Shown here piece after piece: positions 30,334-37,458 of a DNA stretch of 64,000 nt. The translations under genes and the position numbers were made by a program. The stretch comes from Oscillospiraceae bacterium. GTDB lineage: Bacteria > Bacillota > Clostridia > Oscillospirales > Ruminococcaceae. A model generated the notes under the pieces. The model was not told the origin of the DNA. It saw nothing but the letters and a program-made list of their open reading frames with translations, and searched no databases. Numbering within the stretch: the stretch's first letter is position 1; each line of letters opens with the position of its first letter. The stretch spans positions 62,001 to 126,000 of the forward strand of contig JAGUQX010000008.1 of assembly GCA_030153485.1 (NCBI GenBank). The letters run 5' to 3'.

Positions 30334-30876
30334 ATGTTTAATAATAAATTATTAAATCAATTTGGGAAAGAGATTGATTTAAGTGAAGATAATAAAATAG
30401 ATTTGGAGACTGATACTAGTTTAAATGTTGATGATTTAGAAGGTGAAAGCTCGTCTAATTTAAATAGATCTGGTTCTTACAGTAGCGTATTTTTAGGAGA
30501 AGAAAAGTTTGAAGATGGTAAAATAAAGACGAAAGAAGAGTTTATATCAGAATGTGATGAAATGAAGTGGGGACTTAATATGTGTGATGAATTTTGTGAA
30601 ACTGCATATTTTGATCTAGTTTCATATTTAGCTGAAAGTAAAGGGTATGATGTAGAAAATAAATCTATAAGAAGAATTATGAGAGAATCTGGAATAAGCA
30701 AGGATGATGTTATATTAAAATTATATGAGGCATATTTAATATCAACAAATTTAAATCTAAATTTTATACTTTTAGGGACAGATTCTAAAGAAGATTGTTA
30801 TACTTCTACAGAAGAAAAGCCAATACTAGATTTAAGTTTGAGAAAAAAATTTGTATACGATTTCCGAGCATTATAA
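30334..30876 (+). CDS. Unknown protein, first part of a gene split by a frameshift
   Basis: 180 residues from ATG behind AGGGAG, reading divergently from the toxin gene. Not recognised. No signal peptide. The first 60 residues are acidic and serine-rich (DLEGESSSNLNRSGSYSSVF); the rest looks globular, with MKWGLNMCDEFCETAYFDLV and IRRIMRESGISKDDVILKLY. The frame closes shortly after an A7 run (30843-30849). A second open frame, one base ahead, overlaps it and continues for 150 codons. With six A instead of seven the two would read as one protein of about 324 residues. Its position beside the toxin suggests a regulator, an immunity-like protein or a partner, but nothing in the sequence decides this. 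Confidence 0.6.
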   Translation: MFNNKLLNQFGKEIDLSEDNKIDLETDTSLNVDDLEGESSSNLNRSGSYSSVFLGEEKFEDGKIKTKEEFISECDEMKWGLNMCDEFCETAYFDLVSYLAESKGYDVENKSIRRIMRESGISKDDVILKLYEAYLISTNLNLNFILLGTDSKEDCYTSTEEKPILDLSLRKKFVYDFRAL

Positions 30877-31306
30877 GAAACAAGGCTGTGTATTAAAATT
30901 AAGTTTATGGAGCTTGCTTATAAATGATATGTATATATTAGGAATTATAGATAATAGAAAGGATATTCATTTAGCGTCAAAAAGAAATTTAAATAGTATA
31001 ACAGGAGAATCTATATATTATTGTGAAGATATTATTTTACCAGATAAGACTTGTGGAAGATTAAGTATATTTGCTAGAGAGCTTATAGGATTATTATCTA
31101 CAGGATATAGATTACAAAGATTAAAAGATGGAAGTGAAGGTTGTTATCCAGGAAAAAAACATATTAGTATTTATTTAAATCAATATGTTAATCTTATTAG
31201 GTATTTTGAAAAAAGCGGAAAATGGGAATGTCTGTACTCACCAAAACTTATATCGTTTGATTTTGATTTTAATAAAAATATTTTAAGACGTGTTATAACC
31301 ACTTAA
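30851..31306 (+). CDS. Unknown protein, second part of the frameshifted gene
   Basis: The frame can start only at TTG (30851), without a ribosome binding site, inside the preceding frame. It reads LYTISEHYKKQGCVLKLSLW and continues to RRVITT. It is therefore best seen as the C-terminal half of the gene that begins at 30334, separated by slippage at A7. The segment looks globular: GIIDNRKDIHLASKRNL, FARELIGLLSTGYRLQRLKD, YPGKKHISIYLNQYVNLIRY. No family recognised. It is not clear whether this is a true mutation, a phase-variable tract, slippage during expression or an assembly error. Confidence 0.55.
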   Translation: MYTISEHYKKQGCVLKLSLWSLLINDMYILGIIDNRKDIHLASKRNLNSITGESIYYCEDIILPDKTCGRLSIFARELIGLLSTGYRLQRLKDGSEGCYPGKKHISIYLNQYVNLIRYFEKSGKWECLYSPKLISFDFDFNKNILRRVITT

Positions 31307-31340
31307 ATTTAATATTTATTATTTTGTAGATAATTATTAA

Positions 31341-31369
31341 TTGACAGGTATAGTTTATGGTTATATAAT
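31341..31369 (+). promoter_or_regulatory. Consensus promoter of the small lectin gene
   Basis: TTGACA (31341-31346), a 17-base spacer and TATAAT (31364-31369), a perfect match. The flanks ATTGACA and TGTCAAT form an inverted repeat around it. Confidence 0.85.
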
Positions 31370-31376
31370 GTCAATA

Positions 31377-31430
31377 GATGAAACATCCTATAAGATAATA
31401 TAAATAGATTATTTTGTAGGATGTTTTATC
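31377..31430 (+). promoter_or_regulatory. 5'-terminal leader hairpin of the lectin mRNA
   Basis: Arms 31377-31399 and 31408-31430 pair over 23 bases, with three G-U wobbles and an 8-base loop. The hairpin starts at the predicted transcription start. It could protect the mRNA 5' end or act as an attenuator, since TTTTATC follows it. Confidence 0.65.
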
Positions 31431-31458
31431 AAATTTATATAAGATAGTGGAGATATAT

Positions 31459-32511
31459 ATGAAAAAAATGTCTATCAAAAGAATTATATCATCAATGTTA
31501 TGTTTTTCTATAATAAGTGTATCAATGGTAAGTTCTGTTAGTGCAATAGAATTAGGCAATTTAAATACTAATCCTATAGGTGGCATAGAGAAATCCGTTA
31601 ATAATACAACGAGACATTCTCTTCTAGATAATACTATTAGATTAAATACTACACGTAATCTTAATCTTTTTAATCAATTTTGGACAGATTTTGGATTTTA
31701 TCGAAGACAAGATGGAAGATATTTTTTATGCAATATGGCTAATGGAATTTACTATGATTATGCTGACATAGGAAAGTCAGATCTTTTACATGCTAAAACT
31801 ACATTTGTTTTTAGATATAGCGATAATAGAGTATATAAAAAGCTTAAGTTTGAAGTAGGAACTAGAATGAGAGATGTCGCTTTTGAATTATTTCAAATTT
31901 CAATTAGAATTGGTGAGTCAGTTCAAGTTATTATAAATAATAGTGCGACTAGAGATCTTTCAGTTAATGGATTTATTAATAACAATTTAACTGGTGCAGA
32001 TTATTCATACAATATTGGTTCTAATTATAGTAATAATATTGCTTTTAGACTTGAAGAAGAAGGACTATATGCTCAGTATGTTGATCAAAATATATTACCA
32101 GACGGAAATTATAGTATTCAGTCATATAAAAATCAGGCTAAATCTCTTAGTGTAATTAAAGGAGATATGTCTGTTAAAGCTATTAATACAAATGTATATG
32201 ATACACAACAACAATTTAATATTACATATGATAATGTTAAAAAAGCTTATAGAATTAAAAACTTAAATACTAATGATTATTTAAGTTGGAATAGTTCTAA
32301 AGGTGATGATGTAATACATTTTGATGATGGAGTAGAATATAATGATCAACTTTGGTATTTAAAATTTAATCCATCCACAGGAGGATATTCTTTAGTAAAT
32401 GCATATAATTTTGATAAATTTTTAAATTTAGATTCAAATAACACAAATATTAGCGTTGCATATAAAAGAGGAAATACTAGTCAACAATTTATTTTTAATA
32501 AAATAGATTAA
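31459..32511 (+). CDS. Secreted protein with C-terminal ricin-type lectin domain
   Basis: 350 residues from ATG 31459 (GGAG six bases upstream). Signal peptide about 1-30 (IISVSMVSSVSA). The C-terminal 145 residues form a beta-trefoil lectin repeat (DGNYSIQSYKNQAKSLSV, NDQLWYLKFNP, KFLNLDSNNTNISVAYKR). It is the same module as the six repeats of the toxin at 24773. The middle (about 70-190) has RYSDNRVYKKLKFEVG and SIRIGESVQVIINNSA; this faintly recalls the mucin-binding-like domain seen in enhancin-type proteins, but I would not name it. It has a strong promoter with a leader hairpin. It is probably a carbohydrate-binding secreted factor related to the toxin; no catalytic motif is seen. Confidence 0.82.
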   Translation: MKKMSIKRIISSMLCFSIISVSMVSSVSAIELGNLNTNPIGGIEKSVNNTTRHSLLDNTIRLNTTRNLNLFNQFWTDFGFYRRQDGRYFLCNMANGIYYDYADIGKSDLLHAKTTFVFRYSDNRVYKKLKFEVGTRMRDVAFELFQISIRIGESVQVIINNSATRDLSVNGFINNNLTGADYSYNIGSNYSNNIAFRLEEEGLYAQYVDQNILPDGNYSIQSYKNQAKSLSVIKGDMSVKAINTNVYDTQQQFNITYDNVKKAYRIKNLNTNDYLSWNSSKGDDVIHFDDGVEYNDQLWYLKFNPSTGGYSLVNAYNFDKFLNLDSNNTNISVAYKRGNTSQQFIFNKID

Positions 32512-32570
32512 TTAATATAATAAAAAGAAGTTGGATATTTAATTCCAACTTCTTTTTATTATATTAATTA
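32509..32570. terminator. Bidirectional terminator, 27-bp perfect stem
   Basis: Arms 32509-32535 and 32544-32570 are perfect, with an 8-base loop and T-rich flanks. It overlaps the lectin stop and lies 25 bp before the end of the convergent gene at 32595. Confidence 0.88.
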
Positions 32571-32594
32571 TCAAATTTTAGAATAGCTATGTAT

Positions 32595-33551
32595 TTAAAT
32601 TCTATTTTCCACCATATCAGTTAATGACCATATTGGAACACCATATTTTTCACTATGATTTTTTAATGCCGTTTTATATTTTCCTTTGGTTTTATCAACT
32701 CTGTATTTATCTAGCCTAACTGTATGAATTTTTCCACTTTTTAGAAGAATGTTTTCTTCTTTCAATAGATTAAAATAGTATAGTAATATTTTAAAATTAT
32801 CTTCTTCATCGCTGTTTTTTGTAGTGATTTTAGGAAATGGTTTTGTTAGGTGAGTTTTTGTAGAAAGTTCACTTTTGGAAAGTGGTATTGGATTATGCTT
32901 TATTATAGAGGAATTATCTCCTGCATTTGATAAAGACCTTTGTTTTCTCCCATCCATTTCTACATAATCTGCATCATTGTTAGTAATTGGAGAAGGAAAT
33001 ATATCTTGGATACAATTTTGATTAGAACAAGGCATCAGATGATATACCGTATTATCATAGTAGCTATCTCTAGAAGAATCATCATTATCATAGTAGCTAT
33101 CTCTAGAAGAATCATTTCTTATAGTTTCTTTTGGACGAACAACTAATAAAGTGTCTGTTTCATCTATAGGTGGTGTGGTTTTATTAGAGTCTACATTAAT
33201 CGGTCCTTTTACGAAGGGGGGAATTGTAGATAGATTCATAGTTAAACTACGTTGTTTAGGAGGAAGATGAGGGGGATGACCAGTAGTTGAACCATGTTGT
33301 TTAGGAGGAAGATGAGGGGGAAAACCAGTAGTTGAACCATGTTGTTTAGGAGGAAGATGTGGGGGAAGAGAACAATCATAACCAAAAGATGTTGTAGGAG
33401 TATCCGAATTAAACGGTGGATTCATTCTTGGTAATGTTGAAATGGGTGACATTGGTGGAAATTCATTAAAATCCATTCCACCATCGCTACTACACGGTGT
33501 TTTCATACTATTTTTATTTTTATTTTTATTTTTTACACATCCACTGAACAT
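32595..33551 (-). CDS. Proline-rich protein with repeated SH3- and SH2-ligand-like motifs
   Basis: 318 residues from ATG 33551 behind ATGGAG; no family recognised. There is no signal peptide or membrane segment. From about residue 75, a 14-residue unit containing PPHLPPKQHGSTTG occurs three times; each copy has P-x-x-P-x-K, the class II SH3 ligand pattern. DSSRDSYYDN occurs twice in tandem (near 150-175), each with Y-D-N, the Grb2-type Y-x-N pattern. DYVEM near 205 is a Y-x-x-M pattern. The C-terminal 90 residues look folded (FKILLYYFNLLKEENILLKS, KYGVPIWSLTDMVENRI). The N-terminus is rich in P, S and T. This suggests a protein acting inside a eukaryotic cell, but short motifs can arise by chance. 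Confidence 0.7.
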   Translation of the reverse strand: MFSGCVKNKNKNKNSMKTPCSSDGGMDFNEFPPMSPISTLPRMNPPFNSDTPTTSFGYDCSLPPHLPPKQHGSTTGFPPHLPPKQHGSTTGHPPHLPPKQRSLTMNLSTIPPFVKGPINVDSNKTTPPIDETDTLLVVRPKETIRNDSSRDSYYDNDDSSRDSYYDNTVYHLMPCSNQNCIQDIFPSPITNNDADYVEMDGRKQRSLSNAGDNSSIIKHNPIPLSKSELSTKTHLTKPFPKITTKNSDEEDNFKILLYYFNLLKEENILLKSGKIHTVRLDKYRVDKTKGKYKTALKNHSEKYGVPIWSLTDMVENRI

Positions 33552-33657
33552 AATAAATCAACTCCATAACATTATATATATAATGTTATACGATAATCTA
33601 TAATGTTTCAATAGATTATTAATATTGTCATATATATGATATTAATTTTAATTATTA

Positions 33658-35079
33658 TTATGTATTAGTTATTGGAGGAAGATTATAAATTTTTCTATAT
33701 GCAATATTTAATGTTACTGTTAATCTTGACATAGTAGTAAATCTTTTATTTTGTACTGAAAGGTTTGTTGATTGAGGAGTATTATTATAAGTGTATATTT
33801 TGCCTTTAATTTTTTGAACCATAATGGGTAGCCCATCTTCGTGTAAAAAAAATATTTCATCAGTTAAATTATAGGGATATGCTTTTGTCAAATCTGATAT
33901 TTGTACACAAGGATATACAGGTAAATAGGATGTTTTTAAATGAGCCATAATAGCTGTCCTGGATGTATTTATTGGTCTATCATTTATATTTTGTTTTGGA
34001 TATTGATTTTTTCTAAAGTTAAATTCAGTTATTTTGATATTAAGTTTTTCTACTAATCTGCATAATTCATTATCATTAGGAAAATAATTAGTATCTACTT
34101 GTTTTGTATTATTTACACATCCTGCAATATATAGTATATAAGAGAACATATAATCAGATGTAAGTGTATCTGGTGTTGGATATTCTGGTATAGGATAATT
34201 AAGTTGTGATTCTGGCATTGGTTCTGGTAGAGGTCGAGGATTTTGTGGTGGTAGTGGTCTATTTTGTCTTTTATACTGTTCTTTTTGTTGTTTCTTTAGT
34301 CTTTTTAGTTGTTTTTCTTGTTGTGCTAATCGTCTTAGTTCTCGTGGAGATGGAGGTGGAGATGGAGATCGAGGTGTAGGTGTAGGTGGTGGTGGTAAAT
34401 TATCTCCAGATTTTACAACTGTTACAATTTTGTCATCATTAAATACAGAATTTAAATGCATGGAAAAAAAACCAGGTTCTTTAAATTCAAGAACTCTCTT
34501 ATCTATTGTAGGATCTATTTCTACCAACATTGGGTGGTTATTTAATGATGGAGTTGGAAAATTATATGGTGAATTTGGTGTAGAATCTTGAAGACTAGAT
34601 GAAGATTGACTATCTTCGTTTAAAAACGATAGTACTTCTTGCCAATCCGAATCAGGTACAGGATAAAGCGCTGCGTATGCTGTTAAACTATCATTAAGTT
34701 GATTATATGCAGTAGAGGTACTAGGTTGATTATGTGCAGTAGAGGTGCTAGGTTGATTATATGCAGTAGAGGTGCTAGGTTGATTATATGCAGTAGAGGT
34801 GCTAGGCTGATTATATTCAGATTCATCAGAATCAGAATCTATAATAATTCTTTTTGGACTTGGAGGTCCATCCTGGACAGAATCAGAATCAGAATCAGAA
34901 TCTATATCTATAACAAGTCTATTTGGATCATCGTCATCAGAATCATCAGAATCAGAAGATATAATAACCCTTTTTGGACTTGGAGTCTCATCTTGATCAG
35001 AATCATAATCTGTATCTATGACAAGTTTATTTGGATTTAGGGGGTCATCTAATACGCGCTTTCTTTTATTACTAAACAT
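33658..35079 (-). CDS. Unknown protein with four SUMO-interaction-like motifs, basic patch and proline-rich tract
   Basis: 473 residues from ATG 35079 (AAAGGA upstream); no known family. Residues 5-8 are KRKR, a nuclear-localisation-like patch. Residues 17-51 and 53-88 are two copies of one unit. Each has N-[KR]-LVID-x-D-x-DSD and then PSPKR-[VI]-II-x-SDSD-[DE]. These give four hydrophobic triplets (LVID, VIIS, LVID, IIID), each followed by an acidic/serine run, the layout of eukaryotic SUMO-interaction motifs. Next come four YNQPSTSTA repeats (about 89-125). A proline-rich tract (PPPPTPTPRSPSPPPSPREL) leads into a basic coiled-coil-like stretch (EKQLKRLKKQQKEQYKRQ) and RPLPPQ/RPLPEP. The last 150 residues look folded. 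No signal peptide. Effector-like; the function is inferred only. Confidence 0.7.
   Translation of the reverse strand: MFSNKRKRVLDDPLNPNKLVIDTDYDSDQDETPSPKRVIISSDSDDSDDDDPNRLVIDIDSDSDSDSVQDGPPSPKRIIIDSDSDESEYNQPSTSTAYNQPSTSTAYNQPSTSTAHNQPSTSTAYNQLNDSLTAYAALYPVPDSDWQEVLSFLNEDSQSSSSLQDSTPNSPYNFPTPSLNNHPMLVEIDPTIDKRVLEFKEPGFFSMHLNSVFNDDKIVTVVKSGDNLPPPPTPTPRSPSPPPSPRELRRLAQQEKQLKRLKKQQKEQYKRQNRPLPPQNPRPLPEPMPESQLNYPIPEYPTPDTLTSDYMFSYILYIAGCVNNTKQVDTNYFPNDNELCRLVEKLNIKITEFNFRKNQYPKQNINDRPINTSRTAIMAHLKTSYLPVYPCVQISDLTKAYPYNLTDEIFFLHEDGLPIMVQKIKGKIYTYNNTPQSTNLSVQNKRFTTMSRLTVTLNIAYRKIYNLPPITNT
34701..34812. repeat. 27-bp coding tandem repeat (YNQPSTSTA)
   Basis: About four copies of a 27-bp unit with core GATTATATGCAGTAGAGGTG encode the YNQPSTSTA repeats of the protein at 33658-35079. 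The period is a multiple of three, so changes in copy number keep the frame. Confidence 0.85.
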
Positions 35080-35256
35080 TTTATTTTATCCTTTCATAAT
35101 TATAATTATAATTAATTTTTTAAAATATGATTTATATTAATTATAACATGTATTAAAGTAAAATTATTTTAATTCATACACTAAATTTTATTAATTATTA
35201 TTATATTAATGAGCAGAAATAAAGCTAGAACAAGAATACAATTTATGTTATAATAC

Positions 35257-35292
35257 TAATAGTAATAGTAATAGTAATAGTAATAGTAATAG
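35257..35292 (+). repeat. (TAATAG)6 simple repeat between -10 and ribosome binding site
   Basis: Six perfect TAATAG units run from just after a TATAAT (35249-35254, with a weak TAGAAC 17 bases upstream) into the AGGAGG at 35291. Gain or loss of units would change the leader length of the small membrane protein genes. Confidence 0.85.
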
Positions 35293-35304
35293 GAGGTGAT
35301 AGAT

Positions 35305-35529
35305 ATTAAGAGGACGATAATAGGACTAACGTTTTTTTTATTGGGGTTTTTTATATTATTAGGATTTATCATATTTTTACCTAGTTTTTTATTATATTCG
35401 GGAGCATTTTTTTTAATATCAGGATTATTATTATTTATACCTGGTCTAAAAATTTTAATCTATGAATTAAAACATGATATACAAGAGGATAAAAAAAATA
35501 ATAATGTAAATAGAGGTGATAGATATTAA
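35305..35529 (+). CDS. Small two-helix membrane protein resembling TMEM230/DUF872, copy 1 (ATT start)
   Basis: 74 residues with two hydrophobic helices. AGGAGG (35291-35296) is followed after eight bases by ATT, giving (M)KRTIIGLTFFLLGFFILLG. The in-frame GTG at 35296 overlaps the AGGAGG and so cannot be the start; no other usual start codon is in frame. The second helix reads SGLLLFIPGLKILIYELKH. Spacing, length and the L-I-x-G-x-L-x-F-x-P-G-x3-L-x-I-x-Y pattern recall the hairpin of eukaryotic TMEM230 (DUF872), which ends in VFLPGFYHLRIAYYASKG. The likeness is to a hydrophobic hairpin and must be treated with care. It is followed by a near-copy. Confidence 0.65.
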   Translation: MKRTIIGLTFFLLGFFILLGFIIFLPSFLLYSGAFFLISGLLLFIPGLKILIYELKHDIQEDKKNNNVNRGDRY

Positions 35530-35746
35530 GAGGACGATAATAGGACTAACATTTTTTTTATTAGGGTTTTTTATGTTGTTAGCATTTATTAATATTCTGC
35601 CAAGTATGGATATTTTTTCGGGAGCATTTTTTTTAATTCCTGGATTATTATTATTTATACCTGGCCTAAAAATTTTAATCTATGAATTAAAACATGGAAA
35701 GGAAGTTTATGAAAATGAAAAAAAACATCATGAAAATAATAAGTAG
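35525..35746 (+). CDS. Small two-helix membrane protein, tandem copy 2 (ATT start overlapping copy 1 stop)
   Basis: 73 residues, a near-duplicate of the preceding gene. The first 16 residues are identical apart from nucleotide changes, and the SGAFFLI-GLLLFIPGLKIL end is shared. Its start region (GAGGTGATAGATATTAAG) repeats that of copy 1 and is embedded in copy 1's last codons, so ATT (35525-35527) and the copy 1 stop TAA (35527-35529) share one base. This is analogous to an ATGA overlap and suggests coupled translation. It overlaps the secreted-protein gene that follows. The duplication is about 220 bp and fairly recent. Confidence 0.62.
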   Translation: MKRTIIGLTFFLLGFFMLLAFINILPSMDIFSGAFFLIPGLLLFIPGLKILIYELKHGKEVYENEKKHHENNK

Positions 35747-36455
35747 TTTAATAACAATATGTATATTATTGTTAAATGTATATAATATACCTGCATACGC
35801 AATTGAGTTATCCAAAAAAAATATATCAGAGGATAATACAGTATCGCTTGTTTCCGATATTTTAATGAATAATCAAATTGATATTGCTAAACAAAAATTA
35901 AGTAAAAATAATATTGAAATTTTATCATTTTCTATAGAAGAAAATATAGATACTAATTCTGAAAAAAGCATAAATCCTTCTGATTATTCCATGATTACAT
36001 ATTCTTATAGAATATCTGGTTCAAATGATATATATCTACAAACTACAATAGCTTCTGATAGATCAGAGTGGTTTTCAGGACCACTAGATATAGCAAGTAT
36101 AGAATGGGATATAAACTATGCTTCATATCAAACATCTAAAGGGGACAATAGAATAAGCACTGTTAGAGATGCAACGAAACGAAATAATGGTCTTGTGATA
36201 TTTAATGTAGAAGACAACAAACTTTCAAAGGGAGAAAACACGGTTTTATATGTAAGAGTTAGACCAATTAGAGGTGGACAACTCCACTTTGGAACAGAAT
36301 ACGCTCATACATATAAAGAATTTATTATTAATAGCCCAACTATATCTTTAGGATATAAAAGTGGAAAAATAGGACTAACTTTTGATCTTGCGATATCCTC
36401 AGGTGGAAGATATTGGAGAAGGTGGAATGATACAAGGATTATTGTATATCCTTAA
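35709..36455 (+). CDS. Secreted protein of unknown function
   Basis: 248 residues from ATG 35709 (AAAGGAAG just upstream; ATG 35715 is also possible). It overlaps the end of the preceding membrane protein gene by 38 bp, so all three genes are probably one transcript. The signal peptide is about 1-29 (ILLLNVYNIPAYA). The mature part looks beta-rich: SYRISGSNDIYLQTTIASDR, GENTVLYVRVRPIRGGQLHF, KIGLTFDLAISSGGRYWRRW. No cysteine and no anchor motif. I do not recognise the family. It could be a small beta-sandwich toxin or adhesin; the context of toxin and lectin genes allows but does not prove that. Confidence 0.7.
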   Translation: MKMKKNIMKIISSLITICILLLNVYNIPAYAIELSKKNISEDNTVSLVSDILMNNQIDIAKQKLSKNNIEILSFSIEENIDTNSEKSINPSDYSMITYSYRISGSNDIYLQTTIASDRSEWFSGPLDIASIEWDINYASYQTSKGDNRISTVRDATKRNNGLVIFNVEDNKLSKGENTVLYVRVRPIRGGQLHFGTEYAHTYKEFIINSPTISLGYKSGKIGLTFDLAISSGGRYWRRWNDTRIIVYP

Positions 36456-36527
36456 ATATATAGATAAAAAATATATAACATATCTTTAATAGTCAATATG
36501 GCATATATTTTTTATCTATATATTTAA
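36452..36527. terminator. Bidirectional terminator, 25-bp perfect stem
   Basis: Arms 36452-36476 and 36503-36527 (TTAAATATATAGATAAAAAA... with its complement) are perfect, with a 26-base loop. It overlaps the stop of the secreted-protein gene and precedes the convergent small gene ending at 36542. Confidence 0.78.
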
Positions 36528-36541
36528 AATTAATTTAATAT

Positions 36542-36697
36542 CTATTTTTTATTATTAAGAAGTCTGTCTAATTTTTCTTCTATTCTACGTATAGTTGAAA
36601 AATATTTTATAGATTTAGATATATAAAATATAATTAATATAATAAGAGAAATATTGATTATATTTGAAAAAATAGTTGCGAATCTCATATAGTCCAT
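36542..36697 (-). CDS. 51-residue single-pass membrane protein, coupled to the upstream gene
   Basis: ATG at 36697 shares its A with the upstream stop (TAATG), a typical translational coupling. The product begins MDYMRFATIFSNIINISLII, continues through one membrane helix (about 9-27) and ends in a charged helix RRIEEKLDRLLNNKK. The topology recalls many small bacterial proteins with a short cytoplasmic coiled tail. No family assigned. The overlap with the secreted-protein gene suggests that the two products work together. Confidence 0.6.
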   Translation of the reverse strand: MDYMRFATIFSNIINISLIILIIFYISKSIKYFSTIRRIEEKLDRLLNNKK

Positions 36698-37326
36698 TAT
36701 TTGTTAAAAGTATGAGAAATGTTATAAGGTAGTTCTATATATTTCCCTATTCCTTGTATTATTATATAGTATTCTAAAACACCACTTGATACAGTATATA
36801 TGCTTCTCTTATTATTAGATATATTACTATATGTACTATGATTACCTATATTAACACCCAAAGTTATCCCAGATAGATAAATAGAAGGATTCACAGATGT
36901 AAATTGATCATCTTTTGGATGTGTTGGTCCTATTCCAGAAAATTTATTTTCATAAGTATAATTTGTTTTTAAGTTTAATCTTGCTACAGATAGTTCTTTG
37001 TATGTTGTATAAGATCCATATTTTTGGGATCTATCTTCTATTATTGTATGGTTATAATCAGTAGTTTCACCGTTCGTTCTATCTGTTATAGAAACTTCTC
37101 CAGTTGTTATATTAGTTGAAAAATGTATATCTATTTGATTTATGTCATTTATGAATAAATCAAATTCCTCTTGAGAATTAAATACAATAGGTGTTATACT
37201 ATTTGGAATATCTGATATGCAATGATCATAATATTTTATATCATTTGATTCTAAAGATTTTGCCTGAATAGTTGTGTTTAAAGTTACAATTAGTGCTAGA
37301 GAGATAAACAAAATTTTATTTTTCAT
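36697..37326 (-). CDS. Secreted protein of unknown function
   Basis: 209 residues. ATG 37326 is chosen because AAGGAG lies seven bases upstream; it gives MKNKILFISLALIVTLNTTI with signal cleavage near QAKS. The mature protein is beta-rich and polar (FNSQEEFDLFINDI, ITTGEVSITDRTNGETTDYN, YLSGITLGVNIGNHSTYSN) and has only one cysteine. I do not recognise it. It precedes and is coupled to the 51-residue membrane protein. It faces the secreted protein at 35709 across a shared terminator. Confidence 0.68.
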   Translation of the reverse strand: MKNKILFISLALIVTLNTTIQAKSLESNDIKYYDHCISDIPNSITPIVFNSQEEFDLFINDINQIDIHFSTNITTGEVSITDRTNGETTDYNHTIIEDRSQKYGSYTTYKELSVARLNLKTNYTYENKFSGIGPTHPKDDQFTSVNPSIYLSGITLGVNIGNHSTYSNISNNKRSIYTVSSGVLEYYIIIQGIGKYIELPYNISHTFNK

Positions 37327-37429
37327 AAAACACACTCCTTGTTAATAAATATATCATACTATAATTTTTGTTTCTAGTATAAATTATCTAAATGTGTATA
37401 ATTTTTAAATTTATTTTATAAAATTTATA

Positions 37430-37458
37430 TTGACAAATGATATTCTAATGATTATACT
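37430..37458 (+). promoter_or_regulatory. Distal promoter of the coiled-coil gene cluster
   Basis: TTGACA (37430-37435), a 17-base spacer and TATACT (37453-37458). Downstream T-rich small hairpins up to 37553 may limit read-through. Confidence 0.65.

Noticed and set aside
30334..31306. Enzymatic A component (ADP-ribosyltransferase) for the binary toxin
   Set aside because: No signal peptide and no R..STS..ExE pattern was found in either frame; left as unknown.
34701..34812. 27-bp direct repeats that could be read as a small CRISPR-like array
   Set aside because: They are contiguous without spacers, in frame, and encode YNQPSTSTA repeats; no cas genes are near.
34699..35040. Plus-strand open frame of 113 codons opposite the SIM-like repeats
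   Set aside because: Arg/Ile-rich shadow of repeats on the coding strand; no ribosome binding site.
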